Assembly (NCBI GenBank): GCA_934095965.1
Contig: CAKOKR010000030.1
Location: 1 to 13,057 of the forward strand
DNA from: an uncultured Bacilli bacterium
GTDB taxonomy: Bacteria; Bacillota_I; Bacilli_A; RF39; UBA660
Reading direction: 5' to 3'
DNA length: 13,057 bases
Below, piece by piece: positions 12,639 to 13,057 of this stretch. Positions within the stretch are counted from its first letter, which is position 1. The number at the start of each line of letters is the position of its first letter. The notes under the pieces were generated by a model, which did no database searches, had not been told where the DNA came from, and saw nothing but the letters and a program-made list of their open reading frames with translations. A program made the position numbers and the translations under genes.

Positions 12639-13056
12639 CATCAAATTGTTCTATTTCATCTAGTTGGTCTTCAACTAAAGTTCTAAATCTTCTTTTATAA
12701 ACTGCAACTTTTCTTCTTAAACTTTCAGCTTCAGATTCTATTCTTTCAGCTTTTTGTAACGCATTATTTATTACTTTAGTTGCATTTCTTTTAGCATCTT
12801 CAATGATTACTTTTGATTCATCATAAGCCGCTTTTTTTATGTTACTTGTTGATTCTTCCGCTACAAGAATAGCACGATTTAGTGTGGATTCAATATCTTT
12901 ATAATGCTTTAATTCACTTTTTAATGTCTCAATTATCTCACAACTACTTTTAAGTTTTTGTAACATACTTTCATATTCATCTGTTACTTCCTTAACAAAA
13001 TCATTAACTTCTTCTTTTTTATAGCCTTGAATACTTGTACTAAATTTATTTACCAT
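12628..13056 (-). CDS. DivIVA-family coiled-coil protein
   Basis: The 142-residue protein opens with the DivIVA signature, FSTSIQGYKKEEVNDFVKEV, matching the family's F--RGY---EVN-FL pattern that binds curved membrane. A long coiled coil follows (about 23-130), including AILVAEESTSNIKKAAYDES and EDAKRNATKVINNALQKAER, the Ala-rich helical stretch usual in the family. DivIVA proteins gather at poles and division septa and recruit partners. It lacks a long C-terminal extension, so it is closer in size to DivIVA/GpsB-like adaptors. The ATG at 13054-13056 is one base from the window edge, so no ribosome binding site can be seen and the true start could lie outside. Confidence 0.85.
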   Translation of the reverse strand: MVNKFSTSIQGYKKEEVNDFVKEVTDEYESMLQKLKSSCEIIETLKSELKHYKDIESTLNRAILVAEESTSNIKKAAYDESKVIIEDAKRNATKVINNALQKAERIESEAESLRRKVAVYKRRFRTLVEDQLDEIEQFDDRL

Positions 13057-13057
13057 A

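Overview
The window looks like chromosomal DNA of a low-GC Gram-positive (Firmicutes/Bacilli-type) bacterium, perhaps a small-genome gut lineage of the RF39 or Erysipelotrichales kind. The basis is very AT-rich sequence, strong GGAGG-type ribosome binding sites, TTGACA-17-TATAAT promoters, a threonine T-box leader, the gene order infC-rpmI-rplT behind an L20-type leader, and a DivIVA-family protein. The lineage is inferred from gene content, not from a database match. Tryptophan is written TGG at every position checked. All 15 complete long genes end in TAA or TAG, none in TGA.

Layout, left to right; most genes are on the minus strand, so expression runs right to left. 1-65 is the start of rpsO (S15), behind its own promoter and a structured leader. 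186-1664 is the translation operon infC-rpmI-rplT. Its leader has mutually exclusive terminator and antiterminator hairpins, IF3 very probably starts at AUU, and L20 carries an extra C-terminal Rho_N-like domain. 1711-2953 is a membrane-anchored surface protein with two InlB/Flg_new-type repeats, preceded by a 16-codon ORF with an excellent ribosome binding site. 3064-4301 encodes a protein of about six 28-residue helical repeats. 4347-6147 is a two-gene unit: an AbiEii-type nucleotidyltransferase and a protein-kinase-like enzyme, which I regard as a candidate toxin-antitoxin or RNA-modifying module. 6156-8383 is the threonyl-tRNA synthetase operon: promoter, T-box with ACC specifier, a 66-residue coiled-coil protein, then a ThrRS without the TGS domain, closed by a terminator.

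8385-9297 is an alpha/beta hydrolase with its promoter. 9370-9629 is the main plus-strand unit: promoter, tRNA-Lys(CUU), a predicted three-way-junction RNA and a strong terminator. 9648-9682 is a probably bidirectional terminator facing an SH3b-type membrane-anchored protein (9689-10318). 10405-10716 is a small plus-strand membrane protein that shares a bidirectional terminator with the convergent pair 10731-11057 (tail-anchored coiled coil) and 11072-12595 (anchored surface protein with a DUF6273-like C-terminus). 12628-13056 is a DivIVA-like protein ending in its own terminator.

How the parts work together: much of the window is translation machinery under RNA-level feedback. S15, the L20 operon and ThrRS each have a leader that could sense the gene product or its tRNA. 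Interspersed are envelope proteins of unknown role (three N-terminally anchored extracellular proteins, two small membrane proteins, one DivIVA-like protein) and one accessory-looking nucleotidyltransferase/kinase pair. No insertion sequence, prophage gene or CRISPR array was seen.
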